NCBI RefSeq assembly: GCF_028389875.1
Contig: NC_084666.1
Coordinates: 28,800,308-28,864,307 of the forward strand
DNA: 64,000 bases
Origin: Rhea pennata
Taxonomy: Eukaryota; Chordata; Aves; Rheiformes; Rheidae
Direction: 5' to 3'
Part shown: piece by piece, positions 13,586 through 26,549 of the stretch
Layout of the letters: each line of letters begins with the position of its first letter
How positions within the stretch are numbered: the stretch's first letter is position 1
Notes under the pieces: generated by a model
The model's database searches: none
Told to the model about the DNA's origin: nothing
Seen by the model: the letters and a program-made list of their open reading frames with translations, nothing else
Position numbers and translations under genes: made by a program

Positions 13586-16500
13586 AGGAAAAGGGGAGGA
13601 ATTTCTGAGAAGGAAAGGCTGCGTATTATTTCACTCTCTGCACTAGAAAAATGTATACCGGTGAAGTTATCAGTGAAAAACCACTAATATAGATGTTTTA
13701 TATAGATGTAATGTGAGACTTAGACGTGACCTAAAGGTGTGTCTGTCATAGTCACAATATGCACCTTTTCTCTTGAATAAATTTGTCTACCTGTACCTTT
13801 GGGTTTGCACATTTCAAGTGTACCCAGGTTAGCTTGGGGTGTTCATACTGCATTGAGGTGACTGCAGGCTAAACACGCCTTTGCAATGGCAAAGAGCTGG
13901 AATAACTCAGGTAAGGTAAGCCTCTTGTATTTCTTAATCTCATTATAAATTTTCGTGTGGAACTAGTTGTACCGGTCAATGCATATATGGTCTTATTAAC
14001 ATATCAGGATGGTCAAACATTTTCAGCTAAATAAAGTGAAAAGAAGTTACTTTTCTCAATATTTTTCTTTTTTTCTTTGGACAACCTGTATCTCAGAAAT
14101 GGAAAAATGTTGTGTAGGTTAGATTTTCAATGAAAATTAGAACTTTTTCAATGGAGAAAAAAAACATCTTTTCCAACTAGCTGTACTCACCAGTAGAGGA
14201 AAACGCTGTTTCTGAATGGAATTAATGTGCAGGTGACCGGTATTGGTGTGGAGAGTGGCAAGGAGCATAGGTGTTGCAGTGTGTTAAACTGAAAACTATG
14301 TTGATGATGATTGTTTAAAATAGTTTAAGCAATAGGTAGGAGAATAATTGAACCTTCTGGTTGCTGCTTGCTAGGCCAGATTTGAGACAGGAGCCCTCTA
14401 AAGACTAACAGTTTCACTGACCTTTTCTGGTCTTGTTGCATCCAGTCCTTCCCCGAAAGGCTTGGAATTCAGACATTAGTCACAGAGACCCAAACTGCCA
14501 AAAACCCGGTAATAAATATCAGCCAGGGATCTAGATGGGTCTTTGTGTGCTGCAAAGATCCTTCTCTGCAGATCTTTCCGAGCAGGTCCTGCTCTTTCAG
14601 CAACTCAGTTAAAATGGACGCGGTATGCAGAATGAGACTTCTGCCAGCTCTCCACGGTATCATCGAATGTTGCGTGAAATCAGTCTTGTCTCTGGCCCGT
14701 CCTGATTCCAGCTGTGTGAGGGGGAGCCGCATTAATTAGGCAGCATTATTATTTGCATCTGCGCCCGCGTTTTTCGGTGTCTGTGAGACAGAAAACGTGC
14801 CTGCCCAACCAAGGATGGCCTGACAGCCCGGGCACAAACTGGCAACCTGGGTGTAAGCCACCCAGGGGCTCGATGCGCGTGTTACCGATACACGCAGGCG
14901 AGGAAACCCCTCTCTGCCTGCTATGATATTGCTGCTGTTGTGATCTGTGGGAGCAAGATAAAAGCTTATTGAGGCTCACCACTCTGTTTTGTGTCTTTTA
15001 TTTTGCTGTGTAATCACTTCCAGAGGCATAAAACTCTTTGAGTCTGTAACAGCCTGTAAAAGAGAACCATTTTCTAAGCCCGTCTGTCTAATGCAGGCAA
15101 TATCTACTGCATTCCTTCAAAGCAGTAAAGAAAATAGCAATGGGACTGAAATTGCCTGTAATTTTCCTCCTAGCATTCTGTAACTGGAGTATTACTATGT
15201 TATTTTACCTCCCTCTTTTATGTGGGAGCAGTTTCTGAGGCTCTGAGATCACATTTCTCTGAAAAAAAATCTTTCTTTATATACTTTATAATTTCAGTAT
15301 TACATCAAGCTGGCAGAACAGCTCCCAAATACTTTAATACCAAGTTACAAGTCCTTCTTATCTTTACCAGCCTCGGTGCCTCATGTGCTGCATGTTTGTC
15401 TCCTCCCCAGAATGCAACAAGCCAGGAGAGTCCTTGAACTGGGCAGTCTGACCTCATTCCCTACTTCTGCTGCTTGCTCCCCTTAAAATCTATTAACTCT
15501 CTGCCAGGAGTTAATCCTGTAAGTTCCTCCAGTGCCCAGTTCTGATTTGCATTCTAGCTGTCTTGTAGTGATTAACTAGCTTAGAAACACGGTAGGAATT
15601 ACTGCTGGTAACGGGCCTATTCTAGAAAGATGGTGATCTCAAAGGCATTTGTGGCTGCTTCATGCCCCACAAGTTCAACTGCTTCTTCAACAGCTTCCTG
15701 AGCTAACCCATTAGTTTTTGTCACATGGTTTTGAGATCTGGTTGGATTTGGGGGATTTTTAACCTACTTTATTGCTTTTGAATAAGAGAGATTTTCAAAA
15801 TGTGCCATATTGGTCCAACTCAGCAACCACTAAGTGATAAAATCTTCATTGATTTTTTTTTATTGTTGTTGTCCCGTACCTTTCTTTGCCTCTGGATTCC
15901 CGTGACACTAAGCAGCACATGCTGGAGGATGACAGGTTAGTTCTGAAAGATCAGCTACCTTATTGTTGCCTGCCCTTGTAAAGCTAGATAGAAAGCAAAA
16001 TGTTTACTTTTAATTTTATTAGAGAGTAATATTTCTTACCACTGAACACAGCTTTTTAGAACATTTTTATCTCCTTTCAAGATCTGATATAAATCTTAAC
16101 CTGCGTGCTGGGTTCTAATGTGCTGAGTATGCGCTAATGTTTGGAAAGATGTGCAAACACCCTTTTATTCTGTATAACTTTCACCCTGTTTAACTGAATT
16201 TTTAAGGAGGCATTTCTCAGATTTCAGATACAAGATAGAATTTAAAGCTCAAGTGTCTTGGCCCCTAGGGAGTTAATGTCTAGAGACATCCCTGAGCACC
16301 CAGAAATTCGAGAGTGGCTTCGAGACTGAAATCTGAGTTCTTCTTTTTAATGAGAAACCTGATAATGAAGAACAAAGCATGGGCCTACAAAAACGGCTTG
16401 CAGCAGCATTAAGTATCTCTAGCTAGCAAGCCAGCGGTAGCGGCAGGCCGGGGGTGAAGGACGCACGCAAGCGTGCTGCCCTGTCCCAGTATCCTGTCCA

Positions 16501-16844
16501 TTGGCTCCGTTTTTGCCCTTCACTCCGTGCTCTGAGCACTTTGGAGATCTGGATTGTCGTTGGCCTCCATCCCCTGCTGTTTTAAGAATGGACCTGGTAG
16601 GGCGGAAGAAATGAATAGCAGAAAACACATACCCATGACCCTAACAAATTCATGTCCCTCGGCTGGTTGTATTTAGATTGCCTGGCTACTGACCTGGGAA
16701 ATTTAGCTCCCCGGGTGAGAAACTGGCAGTGGAGCTCACCTGCAGTTGCAAGTATTAGAGAAGAGGAGTGATCTGTAAAGCAATGCGTATATTTGACAGT
16801 GCCTTTTTTCCTCCACCTTGTAAATTTTGTGGCACAAAACTTGT

Positions 16845-16940
16845 GTTTGTACCGTGCCTAGCACAAGAGGGCTCCTGGCCTCACTGGGAGGTCTGAACCA
16901 TTGCCACAGTGCATCTGACTCCTTATAATAATACAGGTTG
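16845..16940 (+). repeat. Possible ancient amniote interspersed repeat tail
   Basis: GTACCGTGCCTAGCACAAGA, then CTCCTGGCCTCACTGGGAGG and ATAATAATACAG resemble a 3' tail repeated in reptile genomes (CCTAGCACAATGGGG ... AATAATA). The family is not certain. Confidence 0.35.
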
Positions 16941-17357
16941 ACTCACGCTTGCTTCTAGTCAGTGCTGTAGGTTAAATTCATCAACAGGGTAACAGCCATG
17001 CATCTTTCCAACCACAGGCATTGGCGAGTCACTGGCTTGTGTCTGCCCGGATGGGATAAGGCAACCTAGCAGCATTTATTGCATTGGTTTATCTGAGAAA
17101 TCTTTCAATTTTCAAGCAGTAATTAAACTCTAAGTTCAGCATTAGCAAATGCCAATAGTTGTCAGCTGAATTTAGACTGAAGACCTCTGCATTTCATAAA
17201 ATAACCAGTACAGACTCTTCCCTTTTTTTGCTGAATATTTAGCAGGGTAAAGGTCTGGGAGCAGACCTAATCCTCCTTCCTTCAGCTGTGAGCCTTTACC
17301 CGCGGACCATATAGGAAGGGACCTTCTTGCTTGTTCTTGCTGTCTCTCCTTCTCTGA

Positions 17358-17360
<3 letters not shown>

Positions 17361-17391
<31 letters not shown>
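17361..17391. repeat. Poly(T) run of 31 (poly(A) on the - strand)
   Basis: Thirty-one uninterrupted T. On the - strand it is an A-tail directly after a 500-base GC-richer block. Confidence 0.95.
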
Positions 17392-18034
17392 CCTGCTCCC
17401 TGACTCACCTCAGACAGCAGAGGCCGAGACTGCCCTGCCTCCAGAGATGGGGACTCACCGAGACTCCTGGAGGGGCCACATTACAGCCTTGCATCGCCTC
17501 AGGCTGAGAAGAGCCCTGAATTTAGATCTCCTGCTGTCCAAGGGAGCACAGTGACCTCCAGGTGGTAGCAGGTGGCACCTCCATTACTCTGTCCTCAGAA
17601 GAAAAAACAATGAGCTGGACACATGCACCCGAAGAGCTGAGCAGTGTCTCTGAGCGTCGTTATCCCCAAATGTCTTCATAAAGCTGGAGTCCAGAGACTT
17701 TGGGCCACAGAAGACCCTGGCGAGGATCTTCAGAAGGCCACCCCAGGAGGACGGCACCACTGACATGGTGCAGAGCCCCCAGGCCTTTTACTGACCCTCT
17801 GAGCAGAGCCTTGGAGCAGGTGGCTCCACCATCCTGATGGCCTGATAGATGGAAATCCCTGCTAGGCAATCACGGGACTTCGCTCCCGGAAAGCTTCCTA
17901 CGACTTTCATCCTTGGACAGCACAATCTGGCCTAGCATGCACACTGAAAGCACCTGTGACTTTTTCAAAAAGTCACCACTTGAATAACGATACACATACC
18001 TTGATAGCCCTTTTCATCCAGCCACCTTCAAGAC

Positions 18035-18110
18035 GGTGATGGGAAACATTATTGACCTCATTTCAGAGACAGGGAAAATGAGGCACCAGGCAATTCCGCT
18101 TACTTTTGAT
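18035..18110 (+). mobile_element. Possible MIR-like SINE remnant
   Basis: GACCTCATTTCAGAGACAGG followed by GAAAATGAGGCACCAGG recalls the MIR core (CATTTTACAGATGAGGAAACTGAGGCAC). A short fragment. Confidence 0.4.
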
Positions 18111-18449
18111 GTAATTGAGAACTGGAAGTAATACAGCATTACATCATACTGCTATGCAAATATTTCAGTATTTATGAGCCATCAGAGAGGGCGAACTACG
18201 CTTTTTTATAGCTAGGGAAACAGCAGAACATGTTTTTAGAAATGCACACTCCGTAGCCACAAATTATACACATCTCAGTATCTATCTGCAGATTTGGAGG
18301 GCAGGAAAGGAGAGGAGAGGGGAAGTGGAAGAGGAAGGAAGCTTCTTCAACAGTGTGTAAAGAGGTTTCTGGATTTCCCTGCAATTAGAAAATCAGTGAC
18401 ATCTACCATTTTTTTTTTCTAAAAAAAAAAGAAAAACACTGTTTTTGTG

Positions 18450-18790
18450 CACAGCATGTTTCTGCTTGGCAAAGCTGACCGATGCCTGGGGTCTTGGAGA
18501 GCAGGTACCTACAAGGACACTAGCGTGGGGCCGAGGAGCATCTGGGAGCACCAGGGCCGAGGCCGGGACTCACCCGGGGCTCTGAGAGGACACGAAACCC
18601 CAGAGCTTCCCCCGCGCTCGCCCGCTCGCGCAAAGGCGCGACTCCATCGGGAATCTTATTCACGTTAAGAAGTGCGAACTAGCCCAGGCTGGAGGTGCCC
18701 TTTGGGGACCCCCCGTTTTCCAAAGCACCGCCAGCGAGGTTCGTTGTCCGGCCTCGGCGCGGCGGCCTGCCTCCTCCCCATCCCAAGTGC
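18450..18790. promoter_or_regulatory. Second orphan GC/CpG-rich patch
   Basis: Contains CCCCGCGCTCGCCCGCTCGCGC and GGCCTCGGCGCGGCGGCC within AT-rich surroundings. No coding or splice evidence links it to a gene. Confidence 0.4.
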
Positions 18791-19220
18791 CAGCTGTGAT
18801 TTGCTTCCTTCACAGAATTTATTTTCCATTCTCTACACGTTGCCTTCTTTTTCCCTTGTTTATCTCTCAAAATATTTTGAGAACAATTTATCCCTAAAAA
18901 ACAATCTAGCCCTAAAAATATTTTGAGCGCTTTTCCAAGTGCAGTGGAACTACAAGCCTGAAACACAAACCAAGACTCAGCCAAGTCGCCTTTGTTTTTT
19001 ATTTAAAACAATAAGAAATGATAAATAAAATATCATTGCTTATTGCTTTATTTCTTTGCCAACTAAAGGACAGTCTGTTCTAGGGCTGGGAAAATTTATA
19101 AGCTAAATTGTCATAGATAAGGTGCTGTATAGTTTCCAGAGCACCTTGAAAAATGTTTCATTCTGTAAATGCAATTCCTATTACAGCTCTGAACAAAGGT
19201 TTCTACTTGGACAGTCAAAT

Positions 19221-19236
19221 GATTTGCAAATCAAAG
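19221..19236. promoter_or_regulatory. POU octamer palindrome overlapping a TCF/LEF site
   Basis: GATTTGCAAATC is a perfect 12-base palindrome containing the octamer ATTTGCAA on both strands. ATCAAAG, the TCF/LEF consensus, overlaps its right end. A predicted site only. Confidence 0.35.
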
Positions 19237-19748
19237 AAAGTGGGATGCTCATTAATGTTGATTTAGAAAATACTATCTGAGTTCTAGAGAAAATTAAGTT
19301 GCATTGTAGTCTCATCCAGTTCTTTTTCTTTTCCCCTGAATATTTTTACCAAGTGCTGATTTTTTCTGCAGTATTATTTTAGAGTTAATTATAACATTAT
19401 AATCTATCCCAAATCAGTAATAACATAGCTCTACTGCTCACTGAGCAGACAAGAGATAAGATTGCAACTTTGGTTCTTTCACGGCTGATTCATCCACCAA
19501 AAGAGAACGAATCTTTTATGTACACGCTGCCTTATGGTATTTTGAAAGAATACATGTTTTGAAACAGCTGAGATTGCAGTTACTGCCTAGATATAAGTAA
19601 AAAAAAAATTCTAGTTATGTGCTAATGTCTTATTCATGACTGTATGTAATATTAATGCAAAATAGTTTTACTTCTCGTTTAAAAATCCAATTATCGGATG
19701 TTTCAGCTATTTTAGATGCAGTGAGAGACTGTGTGTGATTCTAAACAG

Positions 19749-19759
19749 TGAGTCAGCTG
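19749..19759. promoter_or_regulatory. AP-1/Maf-type site fused to an E-box
   Basis: TGAGTCAGCTG combines TGAGTCA (AP-1), TGAGTCAGC (Maf/NRF2-like half) and CAGCTG (E-box). A predicted site only. Confidence 0.3.
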
Positions 19760-22700
19760 TTGTCTACACCCATAGCTAAGGAGTATTGCTGGAAGATCAT
19801 CTAATTATTTTTATGCAAGATCCATCCCCCTTCAAGCTCAGGCTGATTTGAGGGAGATGCTGACAGTAACCACTGGAGAGAATTAGTATTTTTTTGGAGG
19901 TAGACTTCAGATGCGGTGATTCTTTGTCTAGAATTGCAGTAAAGACACAATTGTACTTATTACATTTCAACATTGTTTAATTTTTCAGTAGCTGGTTGTA
20001 GTTGGAATTGCTCTGAAAGCTGACATCATACAAAGTTTTCTACACACTCTTAGCAAGTTTTTCCTTTATACTAAGAAAAAATGACTGATTCTTGGTGTAC
20101 ATTTCAGAAATTTGAAGCCATATCTTGAGTTACAAGTCAGTCTTGATCATAATTCTTTTGTAAATGAAACATCTTTTTGTCTGTTTTACATATGCAACAG
20201 TGAAAAAGCATAAATTTTCCCAGACTTTGTAGATACCATTTTTTTGCCCAACATCAGAATAAATAAGGGGATGCATTCGTAGTGAATATATCTGCTTCTA
20301 TATCACAAAAATCAATGTAAACTTTGTTACTAATGTCAATGGAAATGGGACCAAACCTTCATCAAAATGCAAGCTTTACTATAATAACACTAGTGTTTCA
20401 GTAGCATGTTACAGTGTTTTATTATGTATTTTAATGGATTAAGGATAGTACTTTGCATTCAAATGCTCTTTTGTCTTAAAGTTTGGGGTGTTTCAAGATC
20501 ACATTGAATGAAGATTGCAGCTCTGCTGTATATTGCCGTCCTTTACCAGTAAATATAATGAGACAGAAAAGTCCTGAGGTCAGGTGGGGCCGACTAGCAG
20601 CTAAGTCACCCTGAAACGTCATTCCGCAACCTGCTCCGAGCGCTGGAAAGCGACTCTGATGCCAGAGCATGCCGAGCTCTCGTTAGGTCTAAGCAGGAGC
20701 AGATGCTGAAAGGAGGCTCCTCTATCGGCTATCCTGGCTGTTTTGGTTATATTAGGGAGGTTTTTATATTTTTGCAGCAGAATAGAAGGAAGGAAACTAG
20801 ACCCAGCCTCAGCTCCTAAGTGGTGGCTCACGCACTGCCGTGCCAAGCGGCTCGCTGGTGCGTGCCGGGCTGCCTCCAGCCCTCCGTCCCGCCCGGGCAC
20901 GCTGTGACTGCTGCGCCCTACCTGCACCCCTTCCGCAGCAATTCTGCAACACTGTGACTCCCTTTAATTCAGAAACGAAAGAAAACCTGTGTCAGATTGG
21001 GAGTCTTTCTCCCTTTGTACAGCTGACTTGTTCCGCTGTCCTCGCGCTTGCTCGTGTGACCCTCCCTCTCTGCAAGCCTCACTCCTCAGCGTGTGCCCAA
21101 GAGACCACCCTTTCCCAGTGGAAATAATTCAAGCACAGGTTTTCTTTCATGTCTTCACCTGTGTCTTATAAACATTAGTAGTTATGGGCTCTGTGTTGGA
21201 CAGTGTGAACAAAAACTTTCTCTTAGCATTTAATTTCAGCCTGGATTGAATGAAGAATGATTTCAAGGCAGCTGGATAAAACTCACCGCAAAGCTGAGGT
21301 GCATCTGCCCCTGGGGCACTCAGACACAGGCTGCCCCTGCCCGTGACTGGCTCTTATGCTTACAACTCCTAGCTCATCTCTTCCTCATTCTTTTACTTCT
21401 ACTTTCCTGCTTTATTTTTAAAAATATCTCACTCGAAGCTGCAAACAAGTTCTCTGTCAGCTTTTTCCTTTCCCGTTTGGTGGAGATTTCTGTAATTCAC
21501 TCACTGTAAAAAACATGACCAACGGGCTGATACACCGAAAGCATTATTTTTTGGGAGAATTCAGAAAGACTGCGATAGCGTTAAGTTGTAGTCCAGCCAA
21601 AGAAACTAGCTCCAGAGGACTTCTTTCAAACGAGAGCATTTGTTTTCAAAGCCGCTGAATATTTTGGGGGAGGAGAAAAAAGGCAGGGAAAAACGATCTG
21701 ATCTTATACAAGAAACGAGGAACATTGCTTTCCTTCTACCCGGAACCTATGCTTTTCTTTTCCTCCTATTAATAAGATGGTATTAAGCCTTAAAAACGTG
21801 TAACTCAATACACTACAGCAGCAATGTCACCTTTGAATTTGCAAGCGGTGCAATTACGCAGAGGGGCCTCTGGCCAGAGAGGCCCTGGCAGGGGTGCAGT
21901 GAGGAGGAGGAGAGCCGGCGGGCTGGCGGGACGAGGGCCCTGCTTCCTTCCCAGCCTCAGGACCCATTCCTGCCATACCACGCCACAGCGCCACAGGCAG
22001 CACGGGCCAGGTAACTCTGGGGGGCCAAGCAAGAAAGCAAATATAAAAATGACCATGAAAATTATATAACCATGAAAACTGGTTCCAGAAAAAGATTGAA
22101 GTCCTACCTTGAAATATTTAAATCCCATTTGAACTACACAGATTTACATTCCTGATAAAGTATTAATGGCTTTCGCACAGTATTCTCAGCAGAGATGCCC
22201 CAGCATACCAACCTTTGTGTTTTTGGTAGCTGGAATTTGCAGTTCCTCCAGGAGCTGCATTCTTCTAAGTGTTACTTCTATTTTTGGACTGACTACTTTC
22301 TTTATATAGAAAAACAGTGCTCTTGTCAAACCGTAGAGACAATATGAGTCACGTATACAATAATACCGAATTACCCCTCTCTGTTGTGGTTCAGTTCATC
22401 AAAATCACAAAGGGATTTATAGAAAACAAACATATCTGACAAAGTCTGCTCTTAAACTTCCTGTGTTTAATTCCTGTGCATGTTCGGCCATCTCGACAGT
22501 GTACTGTTGAAAAATGAGTTGTTATTAAAACATTGGGTCTTGCAGGAGCTCCACAGGCCCATTTTTTGCTAATGGAAATGAATGGCATTCCTTTGTCAAC
22601 TTTTGGCTGCCTATCTGCAGTCAACTGTCTGCATAATAAGTGTGGGAATGCTAATGATTATCTTGAAACTTTGATGAACAGCAATTATTTAAGGCTCTTA

Positions 22701-25700
22701 AATATGTTAAATACATTTAAATGCATTAAAATACATCTTACGCAAAACATTACCAAAGCAGAAGAAAACAGACAAAACCAGAAATTAGAGACTTATAATA
22801 TGGAAATGCAGTAAAGCAAAATGTAACCAGCATCTTGCAGCCTGAATATCTACCTGGCTACATATCTTCCTAGTTGTGTTTTCCAAGTGGGAATCATTTG
22901 CCTCACAGCCTCCTGAGTTACCTTTTCTCTTTGTTTATCTAGTTTGAATTATCCACAAAATGCTTTGGATCAGCTAGTTTCTTTAGGAAATCTCCATATT
23001 TTCTGGCTTTTTCTAAGCTGTTCCTTACAAGAAATTAACAGAAATTTTACTTTTAAAACAGTATGATATACTCTTAAGGGGGGTTGTGCAGCCAGTTCCT
23101 ACTGAAAGGTAATAGGAGTAGAGGGCCTAATTCCTCTAGGCATTTTTGAAAAGGTCTGCAAAACCCACCCATAATGCAAATGCTCCAGCAAAGAGCAAGC
23201 TTTAGAGCAAGGAGCCGCTCTCCTCAGCATCCCTGTGACTGCTCGTGCGTGAGCTGGCAGCAGGCAATTACCATATCCCCTCACAGGCATCATTGCTATG
23301 CTAAACAAGCTCGGCTTTCCTCCTCTCCTCTTGCAAAATCAGTATTTCTTTCCCCTGCTTGCTCTGGTGCCTCTCTGCACCAGTTGCACGCTGAGCGTGG
23401 GTGAGAAGACACGTGCCCGGTGTCCTGAGGAGCTCTCACCACTCCCACCACCCTCCCATTACTGGCCTAACATGCGCCACCGCCATCATGTTGGCTTTCT
23501 CCATGGGTGCAGGACTTGTCCTGTAAGGCACCAGCACAACCAGCGCTCCTCCTGCTCTGCGGCTTCCCAGGTTTGAGATCTCTGCTGATTCTAGGATTAC
23601 AGGAAATGGTGAAGTTATGGGGCACAGGGGCGAGAAGTCAAGATTCCTGAGTGCTTACCTATGATTGTTTAATGCCAAGTGGTTCCTGACCCTTAAAAAA
23701 AAATAAGTGCTGTTCTGTCCAGAGCTGGCCAGAACATTTATCTTTTAAGCATAGTCATTTACCAGTTACTATAGGGGCGGGCTATCTGCCACAGTGTCAC
23801 GGAGGAGTTTAAAATGGGAATAGCAGCATTAGGTAATGAGTTTGTAGCGAGCTAAGAGCTAGGCCCAGGTAGCTGCCTACCCTGCAGCGCCTTCACTGCG
23901 GGGTGAGCTGCTGGCGGGATCTCGGTGCCTGCCCACAATATAAGATATTCAAATTCTCTCTTTCCTCCTCAGTTTCAAGCAAGCCCTTGGTCCCTGGTCT
24001 CTGGCATTTATAGAAACATGCTCAGACACCTGGTCTAAGGTGTACCCGCAGCACGGCTGTCCGAGTCTTCCCGTTGAGGCTGTCCCATGGCCCTGACTGA
24101 TCTGATATTCGTGCAGACAGAAAAAGGCTCATTTGTGGTGGTAAAACTACCATCTGAGAGTCTCCAGGGCTTCAGTCCCTACTTGGATGGGGACTCTGTT
24201 GAAGGGAATAGTTCATATGTAGGACCACAGACTGATTAACTAAGGATTTGAAAGAAATGCTGAATAACATCCAGATCTTCAAGTATATTTAGGCGCTCTG
24301 TTCCCATGGGCAAACAGAAGGCAGTATGCCAGTACTACAGGAGACAGTGTCATGCTATGACATTATGCAATTAAGGCTGGAACAAAACGCATATGAATGT
24401 GGGCAGATGAGTTAATGTTGCCCAGGCAATTTTATTTCTGGCATTTCCTATATTTTCTACATCTGACTTTGCAACCTACACATTCACTCATCATAACTTT
24501 CTGTTGCAGGCAAGACTTGAATCTACATCCTTCTCACTGAAGAAATAGAACAGAAATCTAAAGCTTTTGGTATCTTCCCTCTTTGGAATGAGGTTGGCTC
24601 AAGGCATGTTGGACAAGCGCCAGCGCTGGCCGGGCCGCTGGGGCTGACCAGCCGCGGTGCCCCCCTCCAGCAGGGCCATGGGCCTGTCGCTTCCAGCCTG
24701 GAGATGATGACCAGCGTCTGAAGAAGCAGCAACCGAAACACTGCCTGCAGCGCCTGCAGTGTCAGGACTTCTGCAGGATAATTAGGTGAAGCTACAGGAT
24801 CTGCCAGGTTAAACTTGCATATGGTATACGCAAAAAGCTCTTAATTTACTTAGCAGCTGTGAGCAGCGGAACCAGCCCAGGTGCTCCTCTGGCAGGCTGC
24901 GCAGCAGTCTGAGGTTTGCCTGGCGCAGCAAGACTTGCGTGGTGACCTTTCCCTAACGTCACCCAGCCGTGCAGCCCCTCGACAAACGGCCCGTATTGTA
25001 ACACAGGATGAGACTGAAGGAGATGAAGCAACGGCACTTTAATGCCCCAGTTTTTAGAGTGCTTAATATAGATCCCAAAGGCATTTCTAAAATGGAAAAT
25101 ACAAATTCTGCTAAATGTTCATATAAACATTTTTGAATGAGAGTTAGAGCTTGTATTTACTCAAGAGACTCTGTCATCAGGGCTTTTTTCCCCCCGTTTT
25201 GGATCAAACGGGTGTTCTCCGCACCAAACAACTGCTTCTACTGCAGGGGCACAAACCAGGGCAAAAAATCCTGGCAGCAGATGGGCAGTCCTGAACGAGA
25301 AAGAAAATCCTTCGCTTCCACTTCTTGGCCCAGAGCTTGGGAACATTACATAAGGGGGAAATAGGAAAAAATGCAAGCTTAAGAGAAGATAAAATCTGAT
25401 TAAAATGCAGACTAATATAATTGCAGAACATTAGTCAGGCTTTCTTGTGGAAAGAGAAAAATGTCTGCTATTGTGCTGCTATAGAAACGGAGCCGGGCAT
25501 GCGGGTAGGTGCGGGCGTGCGGAGCGTGTCCCTCCCTCCCCCACTTCCCCTGCCCGGGAAGCAAGATCCTGTCTCACTCCGTAAGCTTGGCCTTTGCTGG
25601 CCAGGTGAGCTTTCCCAGGACAGAGAAATGTCGTTTTCCTGTTTGTGTAATTTCTTTTAATATCTCTGTTAGCTCCCTGTTTTGTTCTGCTGTTGGTAGG

Positions 25701-26549
25701 TGACACAGCTCTGTGCCAGAGGAATGAATAAAAGCCTTTTTTTAGGGCTTTTCATAGGGCTTGATCAACATTGGTTCATCCCATGAGAGCCTGCAGTATA
25801 TATACTCTGCCCTGAAAAGAGAGTTTTATTGTATTTACTTGCATATAACCGAAGAGAGAATCCAAGGTTTTTTGGATAACTTAATACTTACCTGGAAAGA
25901 GCAGACATGGTCTGTGTTTCCGAACAGGGTATCTGCACTACTTGTTGCTTTAAAGATGCATGTTAGAGGTTAATGGCCAATGCATTAAATAACCAGGTAA
26001 GCTTCATTCCCTTGGCTGCTGATACAGTGTCTATACGAAACACGTAAGCTGCATGTAAACTTGCTTGTTAAACAACGGCACAAAATAAGTTAGAAAAACG
26101 CGTGCCTGAAGCAGGGAAGCGAGCGTTCACAGCCACTCTAACCCGCGGCCATCCAGGCTAACACGTCGGCTCTGGTGCCGGTCACTTCCGCATAATTTAG
26201 AGGAAGACATAATAAATTTTATATTAAAAAGATTGATGGATGAGTAAGCCTGTCCCCACTGTACTGGAGTTCTTTCTGGTCCCTAATACTTGGAAAGCAG
26301 CTCAGAATTTGAAGAAATAATGTACTACTGCTTACAAATTTTGTGCTAGCATTAAATATTTTAAAACTTCATTTTATCATAATCTATAAATGTACCGTCC
26401 TTCTTTGAATATTGCTGACTTTATTTGTACCCCAGTGTCCTCCTGCAACAATTGATTCAGTGGCTCAGTTACACACTTCATGGGAAAATATTTTGTACCT
26501 CAATTTTTTGAAAAGTTCAACATTTTAATCTTACAGACTTGTTTTCCTT

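Larger units (their letters stand above)
12421..18440. other. Intergenic DNA, no gene recognised
   Basis: AT-rich, with a CR1 3' fragment at 13.5 kb, ancient-repeat-like pieces at 16.85 and 18.04 kb, and a GC-richer block ending in a long A-run on the - strand at 17.36-17.9 kb. No open frame has a recognisable domain. Confidence 0.7.

Noticed and set aside
18405-18435. T10/A10 inverted repeat as a transcription terminator hairpin
   Set aside because: Adjacent T and A homopolymers form an inverted repeat trivially; there is no associated gene.
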